Shown here piece by piece: positions 30,482 through 42,333 of a DNA stretch of 64,000 bases (the stretch's first letter is position 1; every line of letters begins with the position of its first letter). Location: assembly GCA_916048095.2 (NCBI GenBank), contig OU696572.1, positions 5,723,362 through 5,787,361 on the forward strand, written 5' to 3'. Source of the stretch: Sacculina carcini. Lineage: Eukaryota > Arthropoda > Thecostraca > Sacculinidae. Below the pieces are notes generated by a model, which was given only the letters and a program-made list of their open reading frames with translations, was not told where the DNA came from and made no database searches. A program made the position numbers and the translations under genes.

Positions 30482-31587
30482 CTAGCATTAAAACCCGCCC
30501 TTTGTGCGGAGGAATTCATAAAATGGAATTAATATTCATAAAAATTCATATTCATAAAAATATTCCAAATTAAAAAAGAAAATGAAAACTCATAAGTGTC
30601 ACACTCAATAGAAAAGTCCAAGTGTGAATATTTTTATTTTTATTTTGACATAATATTTTTCCTCAACCCGCCTCATATATAAACTCAGCTATTGTGCGGA
30701 ATATTTCAGAACACAAACGCGTAACAAACAATGAAAATTCTAGCATGTAAACCCGCCCGCCGTGCGAAACAGTTCATACTATTAAATTTGTATTCAATTT
30801 CTAAGAGAAAAGGGATATGAATTAAAAAAGAGTGGAGTAAACCCATAAAAAAGTCTAAATTTTTATATTTTCATATTTATTTTCACAAAATAGTTGGCCT
30901 AAACCGCCTCATATTTATACATGCCCGTCGTGCTGAATAATTCAGAACTCAGACACGAAACAATGAAAAATGACTACACTTTTTCATCATAATGTTTCCA
31001 AAATATTTTTATAACTTAACATCACCGTCTAGCATTGAAGCCCGCCAGTTGTGCGGAGCAATTCATAAAATGAAATTCATATTTAATTAATAAAAATATT
31101 GCAAATTTAAAAAGAAAACAGATATACTCATTAAAATCTTACTCAATTGAAAAGTCTAAATTTAATTATTTTTATTATATTTTGACAACATATTTTCCTT
31201 TAACTCGCCTCATATTGAAACCCGCCCGTCGTGCTCAACAATTCATAAAATATTATGCATATTCAATCCATAGAATAAACTGTATAGAAATTAAAAAGCA
31301 AAAAATTTAACCTGTAAATACGTTCACCAATAAAAACTCTAAATGCGAATATTTTAATTATAAACTTGACAAAATATTATCCCTTAATCCACCTCATATT
31401 TAAACCTACCCGTCGTGCTGAATAATTCAGAACACTAACACGTACAAAACAATGAAAATTCTAGCATGCAAACCCGCCCGTCGTGCAGAACAATAAATAA
31501 AGTAAAATGAATATTGAATTAATAAAAAATGATTAGAATTTAAAAAAGAAAAAGTAAACCCATACAAAGTCTTAACCAATAGAAAAG

Positions 31588-31684
31588 TATACCATTTGTG
31601 TACCATTAGTGTACCATTGTGTACCATTTGTGTACCATTAGTGTACCATTGTGTACCATTTGTGTACCATAAGTGTACCATTGC
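31588..31684. repeat. GTGTACCATT minisatellite
   Basis: The words TACCATTTGTG, TACCATTAGTG and TACCATTGTG alternate in that order about three times, giving a higher-order unit of about 32 bp. Confidence 0.85.
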
Positions 31685-31734
31685 TGGTTTATGAGTAATA
31701 GATAGCGGATTATTGACCAAAATATTCACGTTTT

Positions 31735-32341
31735 TTTTGCTAAGTTTGCCTTTTTGACGGTGTCATTTACACTTCACATCGCCGTAACTTTTTTTAATAC
31801 ACTTTGGAAAATTAAAGTTTATACCGTGTTGTAGAAAACAAAATTCCCAGCATGATGGTATTATTTATTTAGATGTGTGATAATTAGTTTTTGAGAAACA
31901 GAAAAAAGTATAGAAAATCGGACGCGTGGAGTTTAAATACATATAATTTTGAATGTAGATTGATTTTTTTCCATTCTACATGTTTTATATTCAATTTTTG
32001 GGTATGAATTTCAATTTGTTGAGTAGAACAGGAAATATTCTACACAGTGGTAAATTTTTTATAGTTGTAGCTGGTTTAGGAAGAGTAGTCTTCAGAATAT
32101 TGACCAAAATTTTCGCATTTTTCAGGGTTCATTTTGTTTTTTCACCGCTATTACTTTTTTGGTTTTATTTTTAAAATTCAAAATTCAGCCTACAGTGTAG
32201 ACAAGAAAATTTCCAACATGATGGTATACATTTTTAGCGAGTACGCCAAGTGATGGCCGAGTAGCAGCTGATAGAAAATGGACCAAGAAGGGTGGGACAG
32301 ACAGACAGACACACATACAGAGGATCTCTTTTATATATATA
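31735..32341. repeat. CGCCGTAACTT module of the modular repeat, single copy
   Basis: Starts with TTTTGACGGTGTCATTTACA and ACATCGCCGTAACTTTTTTT, continues with AGCATGATGGTATTATTTAT and AAAATCGGACGCGTGGAGTT, and ends in the AGACAGACAGAC tract and TTTTATATATATAG terminus. The same module occurs at 36220-36900 and, shortened, at 55215-55580. Confidence 0.8.
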
Positions 32342-34005
32342 GATATATATATATACTAGCATTAAAACCCGCCCGTTGTGCGGAGGAATTCATAAAATGG
32401 AATTAATATTCATAAAAATTCATATTCATAAAAAATATTCAAAATATTCAAAATAAAATATAAAGGGCACACTCATAAAATTGTAATCAATTGAAAAGTC
32501 TAAGTTTAATCTTTTTTCTTTTTTTGACAAAATATTTTTCCTCAATCCGCCTCACATTTAAACCAGCCCGACGCGCGGAATAATTCAGAACTCGAACACG
32601 ATCCTTTCTGGATCTTGGAGTCAAATCCGTTAGTTTTGTATATGAATTCATTCTACACGGTAAAATTGAACGTTTTATTGCTGCCCGCGGGACATTTTTA
32701 TTCCATAAAAATGAGCCATCGCTTCGTTTGCGTTTGAAGCCCATGATCATTGAACCAGCGAACCATGAACCAGCGCAATTATGTCACCTCATATTCAAGC
32801 ATACATACACAGACAGACAGATAATTCCTTCTTTATGTATATATATAGCATTAAAACCCGCCCGTTGTGCGGAGCAATTCATAACATGAAATTCATATTC
32901 AATTCGTAAAAAAATATGAAAAAATAAAAATGAAATAGGGTACACTCATAAAAATATTAATCAATTGAAAATTATGAGTTTAATTATTTTTATTTCGACA
33001 AAATATTTCCCCTCAGTCCGCCTGAGTCATTTTTAAACCCGCCCGTCGTGCTGAATAATTAAGAACTCGAACACGATCCGTTCTGGATCTTGAAGTCAAA
33101 TCCATTGGTTTTGTGTATGGATTAATTCTACAGGGTAAATTGAACGTTCTATTGTCTATAGTTGCTGCCCGCGGAGCATTTTTATTTGTAAAAAAATACC
33201 TTTTTTTAAATGAACCATTTTAAAAAAATGAACTAAAAAATGGAAACACCTTTTTTAAACCCGCCCGTCGTGAGGAACAATTCATACAATAAAATTCATA
33301 TTTGAAGTCAAATCCATTGGTTTTGTGTATGGATTAATTCTACAGGGAAAATTGAACGTTCTATTGTCTACAGTTGCTGCCCGCGGATCATTTTTATTTT
33401 AAATGTTTTTTTCTTTTTTCTAAATGAACCATTTGAAAAACGATCTAAAAACACTTTTTTAAACCCACCCGTCGTGCGGAACAATTCATACAATAAAATT
33501 CATATCAAATCCATAAAATATAATGAATACAAATTGAAAACCAAAAAATGTAACCTATAAATATCTTAACCAATAGAAAAGTCTAAATGTGAATATTTTT
33601 GTTCTTATTTTGACAAATATTATCCCTCAACCCGCCTGATATATAAATCTGCCCGTCGTGTGGTATAATTCAGAACACAAACACGAAACAAACAATGAAA
33701 GATGATGAAATCTTTTCATCAGAATGTTTCCAAACTATATTTATTACTTAACATCATTTCCCAATATCATTTGCTTAAGTATTATTTCACTTTTACCGCT
33801 ATCATATTTATTGTTAAAATTTATATATTTTCCGCTATCATTAAAACCCAATATAACCTGAGTCAAACCTACCCAACCCAACCCAACCATTCAATCTTGA
33901 CCGCTCTCAGCCTAGTCTGAGGTGATTTAACTTATTAGTTTGTGATCACAAAATATACTGATGCGATCATAATTTGTAATCAGAAGACTGAGATTATCTA
34001 CCCCA

Positions 34006-34100
34006 GGGGTCCCAAACACGCGGCCCACCAATACTTTTCTCTCAACCCGCCAATATAGTATCGGGACCAAACTGTAAGGCAGCTAAATTCACATTTGTTG
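34006..34100. mobile_element. isolated hAT-type end
   Basis: CAGGGGTCCCAAACACGCGG followed by CCCACCAATAC resembles the common hAT/Charlie terminus. No opposite end is found nearby, so only a fragment is called. Confidence 0.45.
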
Positions 34101-35089
34101 CATAATGCGATATAATTATACACCATTATCATATTATCTCATAATTCCCGGTTAATGCTTCCACTAATGCATCATATTCATACAGTTGTTATTTTTTGGA
34201 TTACACCGATATTACAGCCCTTGATATTACAGCCGATATTATATTATGCAACCTATATTCTGCTACGTATTATTCCTTATACATATATCATCAGATCGCA
34301 AAATATATTTAAAGGTTCACATCATTCTCCAAAATAATATACCTCGCTATCATTTAAACCCACTCTTTATAGATGCATTTAATTCGCCCGTCGTGCGGAA
34401 CAGTTCATAAAATATAATTAATATTCAATTCATAAAAATATTAGTGCAAATTGAAAAAGAAAAACAAACCCACAGGAAAGTTATAGCTAATATAAAAGTC
34501 TAAATGTGAAATTTATGTTTCAATTTAGGAAACATGTTTTTCCACAACCCGCCTCATATTTAAAGCTGCCCGTCGTGCGGAATAATTCAGAACTCAAACA
34601 CGAAACAAACACAAATAAAATTGATGAAAAACGACCAATAGAAAGGTCAAATTTGTAAATTCTTGTTTTAATTATTGACGATGTTTTTCCCTCAACACTA
34701 CTCAAATTCACACCCGTCCTTCGTGTGTAGTAATTCAGACGTGTAACACAATCAAAACAATGAAACATCTCTATAATTCCAGATTAATGCTTCCTCTAAA
34801 ACAGCATATGCATATACTTGGCATTGCATGATATTACAACCCGTATCCTTATGCAACTCAAGCGTATGCAACTTGAAATTAAACCAATTAAATTACACAG
34901 TAAAGTTCAGTAGCTTACTTTGTTCCAAGTAGCATTTTACCCGCCCGTCGTGCGGAACATTTGATGTGTAAATATTGAGGACAATAAAGACTTTCTATTC
35001 AGTATAGTGTAGCATTAATTGAACTGTACGCAAAAAAACCACACCATCCATGCTTGGAGATAATGCTTGATGCATTCTTAATTGTAATT

Positions 35090-36896
35090 GGGCTTCAGTG
35101 AAATTTAATCGGTGTATATTCCTGTGTAATCGCAAGTGCGCATAATAGCTGTCAAATTGGCAATATGTCCTTTTGACTTTACACCGCCGTAACTTCCTTC
35201 AGACACCCTTTGGAAAATTACAAATTATACCGTATTGTAGAAAACAAGATTTCTAGCACGATGGTATAATTTATTTTTATGTATAACAAATAGTTACTCA
35301 GAAATAGTAGAAAAATGAATTAATTTTAGTCGCCCGGTGTTCAAGTGTAATTTTGGATGTATTTGAGAATTTTGCCAATTTTACACGTTTTTTGTACCAT
35401 TTGTGGGTATAAATTATAGCTTATATTGTAGAACACAAAATTCTCTACACAGTAGTATATTCCTGTGTAATCGCAAGTGCGTAAATTGTGATTGGACTTC
35501 AGTGAAATTAAATCAGTGTATATTCATGTGTAATCGCAAGTGCGCATAAGAGCTGTCAAATTGGCAACATGACATTTTGACTTTACATCGCCGTAACTTC
35601 CTTTAGATACACTTTGGAAAATTAAAAATTATACCGTATTGTAGAAAACAAAATTTCTAGCACGATGGTATAATTTATTTTCATGTATAACAAATAGTTA
35701 CCGATAAATAGTAGAAAAATGAATTAATTTTAGTCGCCCGGTGTTCAAGTGTAATTTTGGATGTATTTGAGAATTTTGCCAATTTTACACGTTTTTTGTA
35801 TCTTTTGTGGGTATAAATTATAGCTTATCTTGTAGAACACAAAATTATCTACACAGTAGTATATTCCTGTGTAATCGCAAGTGCGCAAAATAGCTGACAA
35901 ATTGGCAATATGTCTTTTTGACTTTACACCGCCGTAACTTACTTCAGATATACTTTGTAAAATTACAAATTATACCGTATTGTAGAAAACAAAATTTCCA
36001 GCACAATGGTATAATTTATTTTTATGTATAACAAATAGTTACTGAGAAATAGTAGAAAAATGAATTAATTTTGATCACCCGGTGTTCAAGTGAAATTTTG
36101 GATCTATTTGAGAATTTTGCCAATTTTACACGTCTTTTGTATCATTTGTGGGTATAAATTATAATTTTTATTGTAGAACACAAAATTATCTACACAATAG
36201 TATAATTTTTATAGCTGTACCATTGCTGGTTTAGGAGGAATAGATAGTGGAATATTGACCAAAATATTCACGTTTTTGTGTGCTAATTTTGCCTTTTTGA
36301 CTTTGTCATTTACACTTCACACCGCCGTTACTTTTGTTTAATACACTTTCGAAAATTAAAAAATATGCCGTGTTGTAGCAAACAAAATTCCCAGCATGAT
36401 GGTATTATTTATTTAGATGTGTGATTATTAGTTTTTGAGATATAGAGAAAAAAGTATAGAAATTCGGACGCGTGGAGTTTAAATAAAATTTTGAATGTAG
36501 ATTGATTGTTTTTTATTTTACATGTTTTATATTTAATTTTTGGGTATAAATTATAATTTGTTGAGTAGAAAAGAAAATTTTCTACACAGTGGTATAATTT
36601 TTATAGTTGTACTATTGCTGGTTTAGGAGGAGTAGTCTTCAGAAAATTGACCAAAATTTTCGCATTTTTCAGGGTTCATTTTGTCTTTTCACCGCTATAA
36701 CTTTTTTTGATTTCATTTTTGAAATTTAAAATTTAATCTAAAGTGTAGACAAGAAAATTTCCAACGTGATGGTATAAATTGTTAGCGGGTAGGCTGAGTG
36801 GTGGCCGAATAATAGCTGATAGAAAATGGACCAAGGAGGGTCGAACAGACACACAGACAGACACACAGACACACAGAGGATCTCTTTTATATATAT

Positions 36897-36900
<4 letters not shown>
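35090..36900. repeat. tandem CGCCGTAACTT modules, 343-401 bp period
   Basis: CGCAAGTGCGCATAATAGCT-type starts occur near 35133, 35534 and 35877. Each is followed by CGCCGTAACTT, AAAATTACAAATTATACCGT and TTTTAGTCGCCCGGTGTTCA. The first interval is 401 bp because a stretch of about 58 bp is duplicated within it; the second is 343 bp. A longer version of the module follows from 36220 and ends at the AGAC tract and TTTTATATATATAG before the (TA)n run at 36897. Confidence 0.85.
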
Positions 36901-36962
<62 letters not shown>

Positions 36963-37037
36963 CAGGTGTAATGTAGATGCTAACTTTGTAATATGTAGTA
37001 TGTAATATGTAACTATGTAATATGTAATATGTAGATG

Positions 37038-37104
<67 letters not shown>
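36897..37104. repeat. two (TA)n runs with TGTAATA repeats between
   Basis: About 60 bp of (TA)n at 36897-36960 and a similar run at 37043-37104. Between them lie TGTAATATG words. Tyr/Ile-rich frames over these runs are artefacts. Confidence 0.95.
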
Positions 37105-37110
<6 letters not shown>

Positions 37111-37941
37111 GAATAGGATCTGTTTTGTTCCATGCCAATGAAGCCTCTGGTGATTATATAGTTGAAAGTGGTCACTGGGGCCGTCAAATAAGATTGGAAA
37201 CATTACAATTGAAAAAAATAACTTTTTGTGGAGAAATATGAATATAATAAGTAACTTAAATTACCCTAAATATCTTACTATCCCTCATAAATTGTAATTC
37301 GTTTTTGCAGTTCTGCGTTAATACAATATTCGACTCCTTTTCCGCATTGTCTTTTTTTGATTACCTTCTGACAACAAACTACCAAAAGTGACCTAACATC
37401 GTTAGACTAGCATCATACAAAATGAGTATAACTATCAAATTTTAGTAAAAATGGAAACTTAATTCAAATGTGGAATAACAATCCTTGCTATTGTGCATAT
37501 TTCTTTCAGTAATGATCACTACAATGTTTCAGTGAGGCTTTTGTGAGACACCCCTATGAAGCAATCGCGGGCTACAGCTTGTGTATCTTCACATCAGCAT
37601 GTGTGAGTGTAAAATGTGTAAATGTGTGAGTGTAAAATGTCCCCGTTCTCATGTAAGCAACCTGTACTCACAACCTGTACCTCTCAGAGAAGGGGACACC
37701 GTAGTACTGTTTTTACTGTTTAAGCTACGAAATGTAATTTCGTTCCATAGTCCTGCACTGTTTTTACTGTTTCAATTTGTACTGCTCAACGTTGTGGCAA
37801 TAAGGTACTACTACTACTTTTTGCTACACACATACCGACTCACACATACACACACATACAAACTCATGCCTGTCTGACTGTACACACTGACAAAACTACA
37901 TACATATTACAAAGTTAGCATCTACATTACACCTGCAATAT
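36957..37941. repeat. 41-bp exact inverted repeat, 0.9 kb apart
   Basis: ATATTGCAGGTGTAATGTAG and 21 further bases (36957-36997) are the exact reverse complement of 37901-37941. The enclosed 0.9 kb holds the second (TA)n run, about 200 bp of unassigned DNA and the worn hAT-like segment at 37340-37760. The right arm lies 140 bp before DNA2 exon B. Confidence 0.88.
37340..37760. mobile_element. worn TAGGGCTG-family segment, copy III
   Basis: CAACAAACTACCAAAAGTGA, CTAACATCG, AGTATAACTATCAAATTTTA, TGTTTCAGTGAGGC and CATGTGTGAGTG...GTCCCCGTTCTCATGT follow the same order as 45490-45780 inside copy II. Neither terminus remains. An open frame across it has no motif. Confidence 0.5.
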
Positions 37942-38084
37942 CCATCCAACAACACAATATTGATCCAATCAGGCATGTGTGTGTGGGTGTTGCAGTTTAT
38001 CTGTATTCACTGTGTTGTCCGATGATGTTTGTGCGGAAATTCGTCACAAATGTGAAAACTGTTTGTGCATGTGCGACCTATGAG

Positions 38085-38426
38085 GCTCTCACTGAAAACT
38101 GGACTGAGAGCGGTCAGTTGACGGCATTTATCGAGGAGCTGGTCGGTGATCCAGCCGTGCTGCGCGGCGTGTACAGCTCTCGCTTCAGTGTGCAGCAGCT
38201 GGTGACTGAGGCCGGTGCATTTGTCGAGCCGTTGCTGGCGTGGCTGCGTTGTCACACCCGCCGTGTCGGAGTCGGCAGGCGTGCTGAAGCCTCGCCTTGC
38301 GTCGAGCGAGTGGTCGACATCGAGGAGAACTTTTGGTGTCCGCGGCTGGGCGTCAAAGGCAAGGTGGACGCCACCGTAATGGTGGAAGGCGGACGCTCGA
38401 GGTCCGGCAACGCGCCTGACTTGCAG
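38085..38426 (+). CDS. DNA2: DNA2 nuclease-helicase, exon B
   Basis: Encodes 114 whole codons. It begins ALTENWTESGQLTAFIEELV, then helical sequence ending VEPLLAWLRCHTRR, and VERVVDIEENFWCPRLGVKG with KVDATVMVE. The block DIEENFWCPRLGVKGKVDATV is the DNA2 signature (human [21 protein letters not shown] by recall). Its Asp in KVDATV corresponds to the metal-binding nuclease Asp (D277 in human DNA2). The acceptor is taken as GACCTATGAG before GCTCTC because that gives in-phase joining with exon A and alignment to the family; its pyrimidine tract is weak. The donor is TTGCAG followed by GTGCCG. The open frame extends upstream to 37977, but that part has no homology. Intron 2 starts at 38427 and is about 19 kb. 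Confidence 0.88.
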
Positions 38427-38437
38427 GTGCCGGCAAA

Positions 38438-38512
38438 CACACGTTTGTGTTTGTGTGTGTGTGTGTGTTTGTGTGTGTCTGTATGTGTGTGTATGTATAT
38501 GTATGTGTGTGT
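38438..38512 (+). repeat. GT-rich run at the DNA2 exon B donor
   Basis: Eleven bases into intron 2 starts a GT-rich tract with T and A interruptions to about 38512. It echoes the run at the exon A donor. Confidence 0.85.
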
Positions 38513-38526
38513 TATCACCGTGTTGT

Positions 38527-38895
38527 TTCATTTCATTTCATTTATTTGTCATACCTTCCCACATATAATGTTTTTCAGGTACTCTCAAAATATGTGCCTG
38601 TGAGACAACCATACATGAATAAAAATACATGTTGAAACGTACGAGCGTACAAGGATATGTACACTTATATTCTTAAAAGTTAGGAGTCCGGAAATAAATG
38701 ACACTGGTTTATGAAAATGTACAATGATAAGTTGAAAAAACGTAAGATAAGATTAAACATGAGTTTACGAATGAACGCCATGTTCGCGGAATTAAATAGA
38801 TTCATCATGAAGCCATTTGATTTGAAACAGGATCAAATAGCAAACATCTGAATTCATTTGTTGCTGCATCCTGATAACATCATTCGGTTTGGCAG
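38527..38895 (-). mobile_element. CR1-like LINE, 3-prime part (split by a transposon)
   Basis: On the minus strand the sequence continues the reverse transcriptase that stops at 46440. There YAYDITLVL, the active-site block, breaks off. Here SSPAKPNDVIRMQQQMNSDV and WLHDESI follow. The element then becomes noncoding and ends in a TGAAATGAAATGAAA tail at 38524-38550. The rest of the same LINE lies at 46440-48200. Confidence 0.85.
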
Positions 38896-41800
38896 GTGAT
38901 GACTAGGGCTGTCAAAAAAGTATCCTAAAAATCAGAAAAGGTAACTTTATTTCCGAGAAAAAGTAACCTAAAATGGTAACGTAACCTAAAAAGGGAGGCA
39001 AAAAGGTGATCCCAAATGTAAATTTCATTTTACAGTTCTGAAGGAAGAAAATACACCATCCCCTCTTTTCCACCCTCTCCGTTTTGGTACTGTAGTGATC
39101 ACCAGTTATATTTCTCTTTTATTTGCATGTAAATTTCTGTAGCAATTGCAAATTTCATATATCCTGGTACAGTCGTTATATTTATATACATAGTTGTAAT
39201 ATATTTAGCCAGGTGTGCGTAGTGACAAAAGCGCACATCCTGGCTCACATCCTGGTTCGCTGCGACCTGCTGGGCCTAACATCTGTTAGGCCCGTTATGT
39301 AAATAGTAGCTGTTATTGTGTCCTATTTCGGTGAGGTTGTAAATATTCAAATTTAATTAATTTATCTTTAGAAATTGTTTTATTCACCTGATTTACACTT
39401 GTATTTATAAATAACAGTTTGGTTGTATTTCCTATGTTTAATCTTTCTTTTCTCGCTTTACTCTATTCTTCTAGAACATTCGATCATCTGTACAGATCTA
39501 GGTCAGTTCCAGTAGGGTGTATATAAGGCGATGTAGTAAACAACTCGCAGACACTTTCATTTCGTTCTCGGTTTTTGTCGTTACGCTGTGCATAAATATA
39601 TCTCCAGACTTCGACCGTCGTTTACCTCCACACTGGTGCCCCGAGTGAGGATCGAGTAAGTCTTTTTTATTCTCGAGGTTCTTCTATTTTCCTTGGCTAC
39701 TCATTTTGTACCAAATATCCGGTCTAGTCATGTCTCTCGAAGATGATTCAGTAGACTCCTCAGAGATCAATCGTATCAGCGTCAAGCCACCACCGTTCCT
39801 CGAAAATGCTGTGGAGGGCCAGTTTACGGTCCTGGACGCTCAATTTCACTTGCAGCGTCCACTCAGATATGCCAAAGTTCTATCACACTCTCTCGTCGCT
39901 GCCGCCAAACGTTGTCAGCCAATTGCCGCCAACGATTCTTCAAGATCGCGAATACGAGAAGCTCAAAAACGAAGTGCTCAGCATCTTTGAGCGTACAAGA
40001 CCGGAGCTTTTCGAAGAGCTGATCTCCAAGCAGCCGATGACTGGTAGGCCTTCAGCTTACATGTCTCAGCTACAGTCCATCGCTAGGAAGGTCGGTGTGA
40101 ATGACGACCTTGTGCGGCACAAGTTTTCGCAGGAACTCCCGTCGAACATCGGACCAATTATTGCGTCGCACAAAGAGATGTCGCTTTCTCAACTGGCGAA
40201 ACTGGCGGACGAGTTGCAGGCAGTGGCCGCAACTAATCAGTGCCTGGCGGTCACCGAGAACACCGAGCGCCGCCGGCCGACAACCAACAACCAGCGACAG
40301 AAGCGAGAACCTCGTGGACGTCCGGTCGACAACGCATCAGTGCAGCCATTCCATGAAGGTCAGTTGCCACAAATATGCCGCGCACATATTTATTATGGAG
40401 TCAAGGCTCGTCACTGCAAGCCGTGGTGTCGCTGGCCCAATAAAAGTCAAAATCTGCACATGCAACCCTCCTCTCGCTCTGCCTCTCCCGCCCGCGATGA
40501 GGCGGAAATCTAGATGGGCAGGTGTGCTCTGCTGTGAATGCCCACCTGCCCCTCTTACAAATCACAGCCAATGTTGGCATGCAGCGCGTTGTTTTCATAG
40601 TAGACACGGGTGCGGCGGTGTCAATCGTACCACTGTCGGTCGTGCCTAAAATTTCTCTGCTTCCCAGCGCTGTGAAAATACACTCGGCAGGTGGTCAACG
40701 CATCGAGGTGCACGGCGAGATCCAGTTAAAAATCGGCGTACGCAGTTTGCGACGTGTCTTCAATCGCGTGTTTGCGACGTGTCTTCGTGCAGTTCGTGTC
40801 GTGTCTTTCGTCGTGGCCAATGTCACTCAAGCACTGATTGGCCAAGATTTTCTTGCCCACTTCGGCCTGGTGGTCGATTGCCGACGCAGAAGAGTATTCG
40901 ATCCAAAGACAGATATTACAACCATATGCTCTGTGTCGGCGGATAACTCATGTGGCCTAATCGTCAACGACGCTTCCGATGTTCCCGCCGGTGTACAAAT
41001 GCTGCTGTCCAAGTATCCGGTTTTAACGTCTCCAGTGCTCAGTGATCCAGCACCAGCGTCATACAACGCTGCTTCAGAAGTGGTGCATCACATCAACACC
41101 GGCAGTACGGCTCCAACATTTTTGCAACCACGCAGACTCAACCCGGAGCGCCAGGCTGCAGCCAAGCAGGTGTTTGATCAGCTACTCCAACAAGGCGTGA
41201 TACGCTATTCGTCTTCCCCATGGGCATCGCCGCTTCATCTGGTACCAAAGCGATCAGGTGAGTGGCGAGTCACCGGTGATTACAGAGTACTCAACTCTCG
41301 AACAGTTCCCAACAGGTATCCGCTGCCTCACATTCACGACATTTCATCGCGCTTACATCAGAAGACCGTCTTCAGCAAAATCGACCTGGTACGTGCATAC
41401 TACAACATACCGGTGGCGGAAGCTGACATTCCAAAGACGGCTGTGACTACACCACTAGGTCTGTTCGAGTACCTCTACATGCCGATGGGTCTTCGCAACA
41501 GTGGCGCCACATTTAAGCGCTTCATGGACGGTATATTCCGGCATATGTCTTGTGCTTTCGTCTATCTAGACGATATTCTTATTTTCTCTGAAGACGCCTA
41601 TTATTTTATTATTATTAATTACAGGCAAATCCAGTAGCATGGGAAGAGTGCAAGCACTATTACCACCCTAAGGTGGCCCCATGTACCGGAAGCGCCCAAA
41701 AGATTCAGAGAGAAAGAGAGTTCGAAGAGAAAAAAGTCTAGAAAGAGATTTGGAAAGAAAATAATAAAAAAATAACAATAAATAATAAACCATCATCCGA

Positions 41801-41939
41801 TAACAATCCATAATGTCACTCCGCCCACGCTCCTCAATAAATAATAACAATCAACAATAAATATGTGATTCAGTAAATAACAGCCATCAATAAATAAGAA
41901 TAAATATTAACAAATAAGTAATAAATAACAATCAAGAAC

Positions 41940-42195
41940 AATACATATGATTCAATAAGAAACATCCAACAATAAATATAAATATGATTCAATAAGTAAC
42001 AACAACACAAATAAATATGATTCAATAAACAACAACACCAATAAATATGATTCAATAAACAACAACAACAATAAATACGATTCAATAAACAGCAACAACA
42101 ATAAATATGATTCAATAAACAACAACAACAATAAATATGACTCAATAAACAGCAACAACAATAAATATGATTCAATAAACAACAACAGCCAAAAA
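41940..42195. repeat. 30-bp minisatellite in the LINE 3-prime untranslated part
   Basis: AATAAATATGATTCAATAAA followed by CAACAACAAC repeats about seven times with small changes. Leu/Cys-rich open frames on the minus strand across it are artefacts of the 30-bp period. Confidence 0.9.
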
Positions 42196-42333
42196 GTAAA
42201 AGTATAATTTAATAAATAACAACAACCAATAATAAATAGTAATAAATAGAGAGTAAAATAGGAATAAATATAAATAAATAGAAAATAAATAACAATAAAT
42301 ATGAATAAATATACAATTAATAAGACTCAACAG

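Larger units (their letters stand above)
30485..34990. repeat. modular CCCGCCCG repeat family, first cluster
   Basis: A unit beginning near AAACCCGCCCGTCGTGCGGA, followed by ATTCATAA, TTCATATTCAAT, CCAATAGAAAAGTCTAAAT, TTTGACAAAATATT and CAACCCGCCTCATATTTAAA, recurs again and again with a half-unit ending GAATAATTCAGAAC. Good copies of the first word lie near 30491, 30751, 31219, 31470, 32366, 32857, 33038, 33258, 33461, 34381 and 34940. Copies at 30481 and 32355 start directly after a (TA)n run as ACTAGCATTAAAACCCGCCC. One run ends near 32310-32341 with an AGAC tract and GGATCTCTTTTATATATATA. No protein is encoded. It fills much of DNA2 intron 1. Confidence 0.8.

Noticed and set aside
36733-37203. 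Tyr-Ile repeat proteins on the minus strand
   Set aside because: Direct translation of (TA)n runs. The same holds for 55487-55871 and 56046-56291.
41870-42185. Leu/Cys-rich repeat proteins on the minus strand
   Set aside because: They translate the 30-bp minisatellite in the untranslated part of a LINE.
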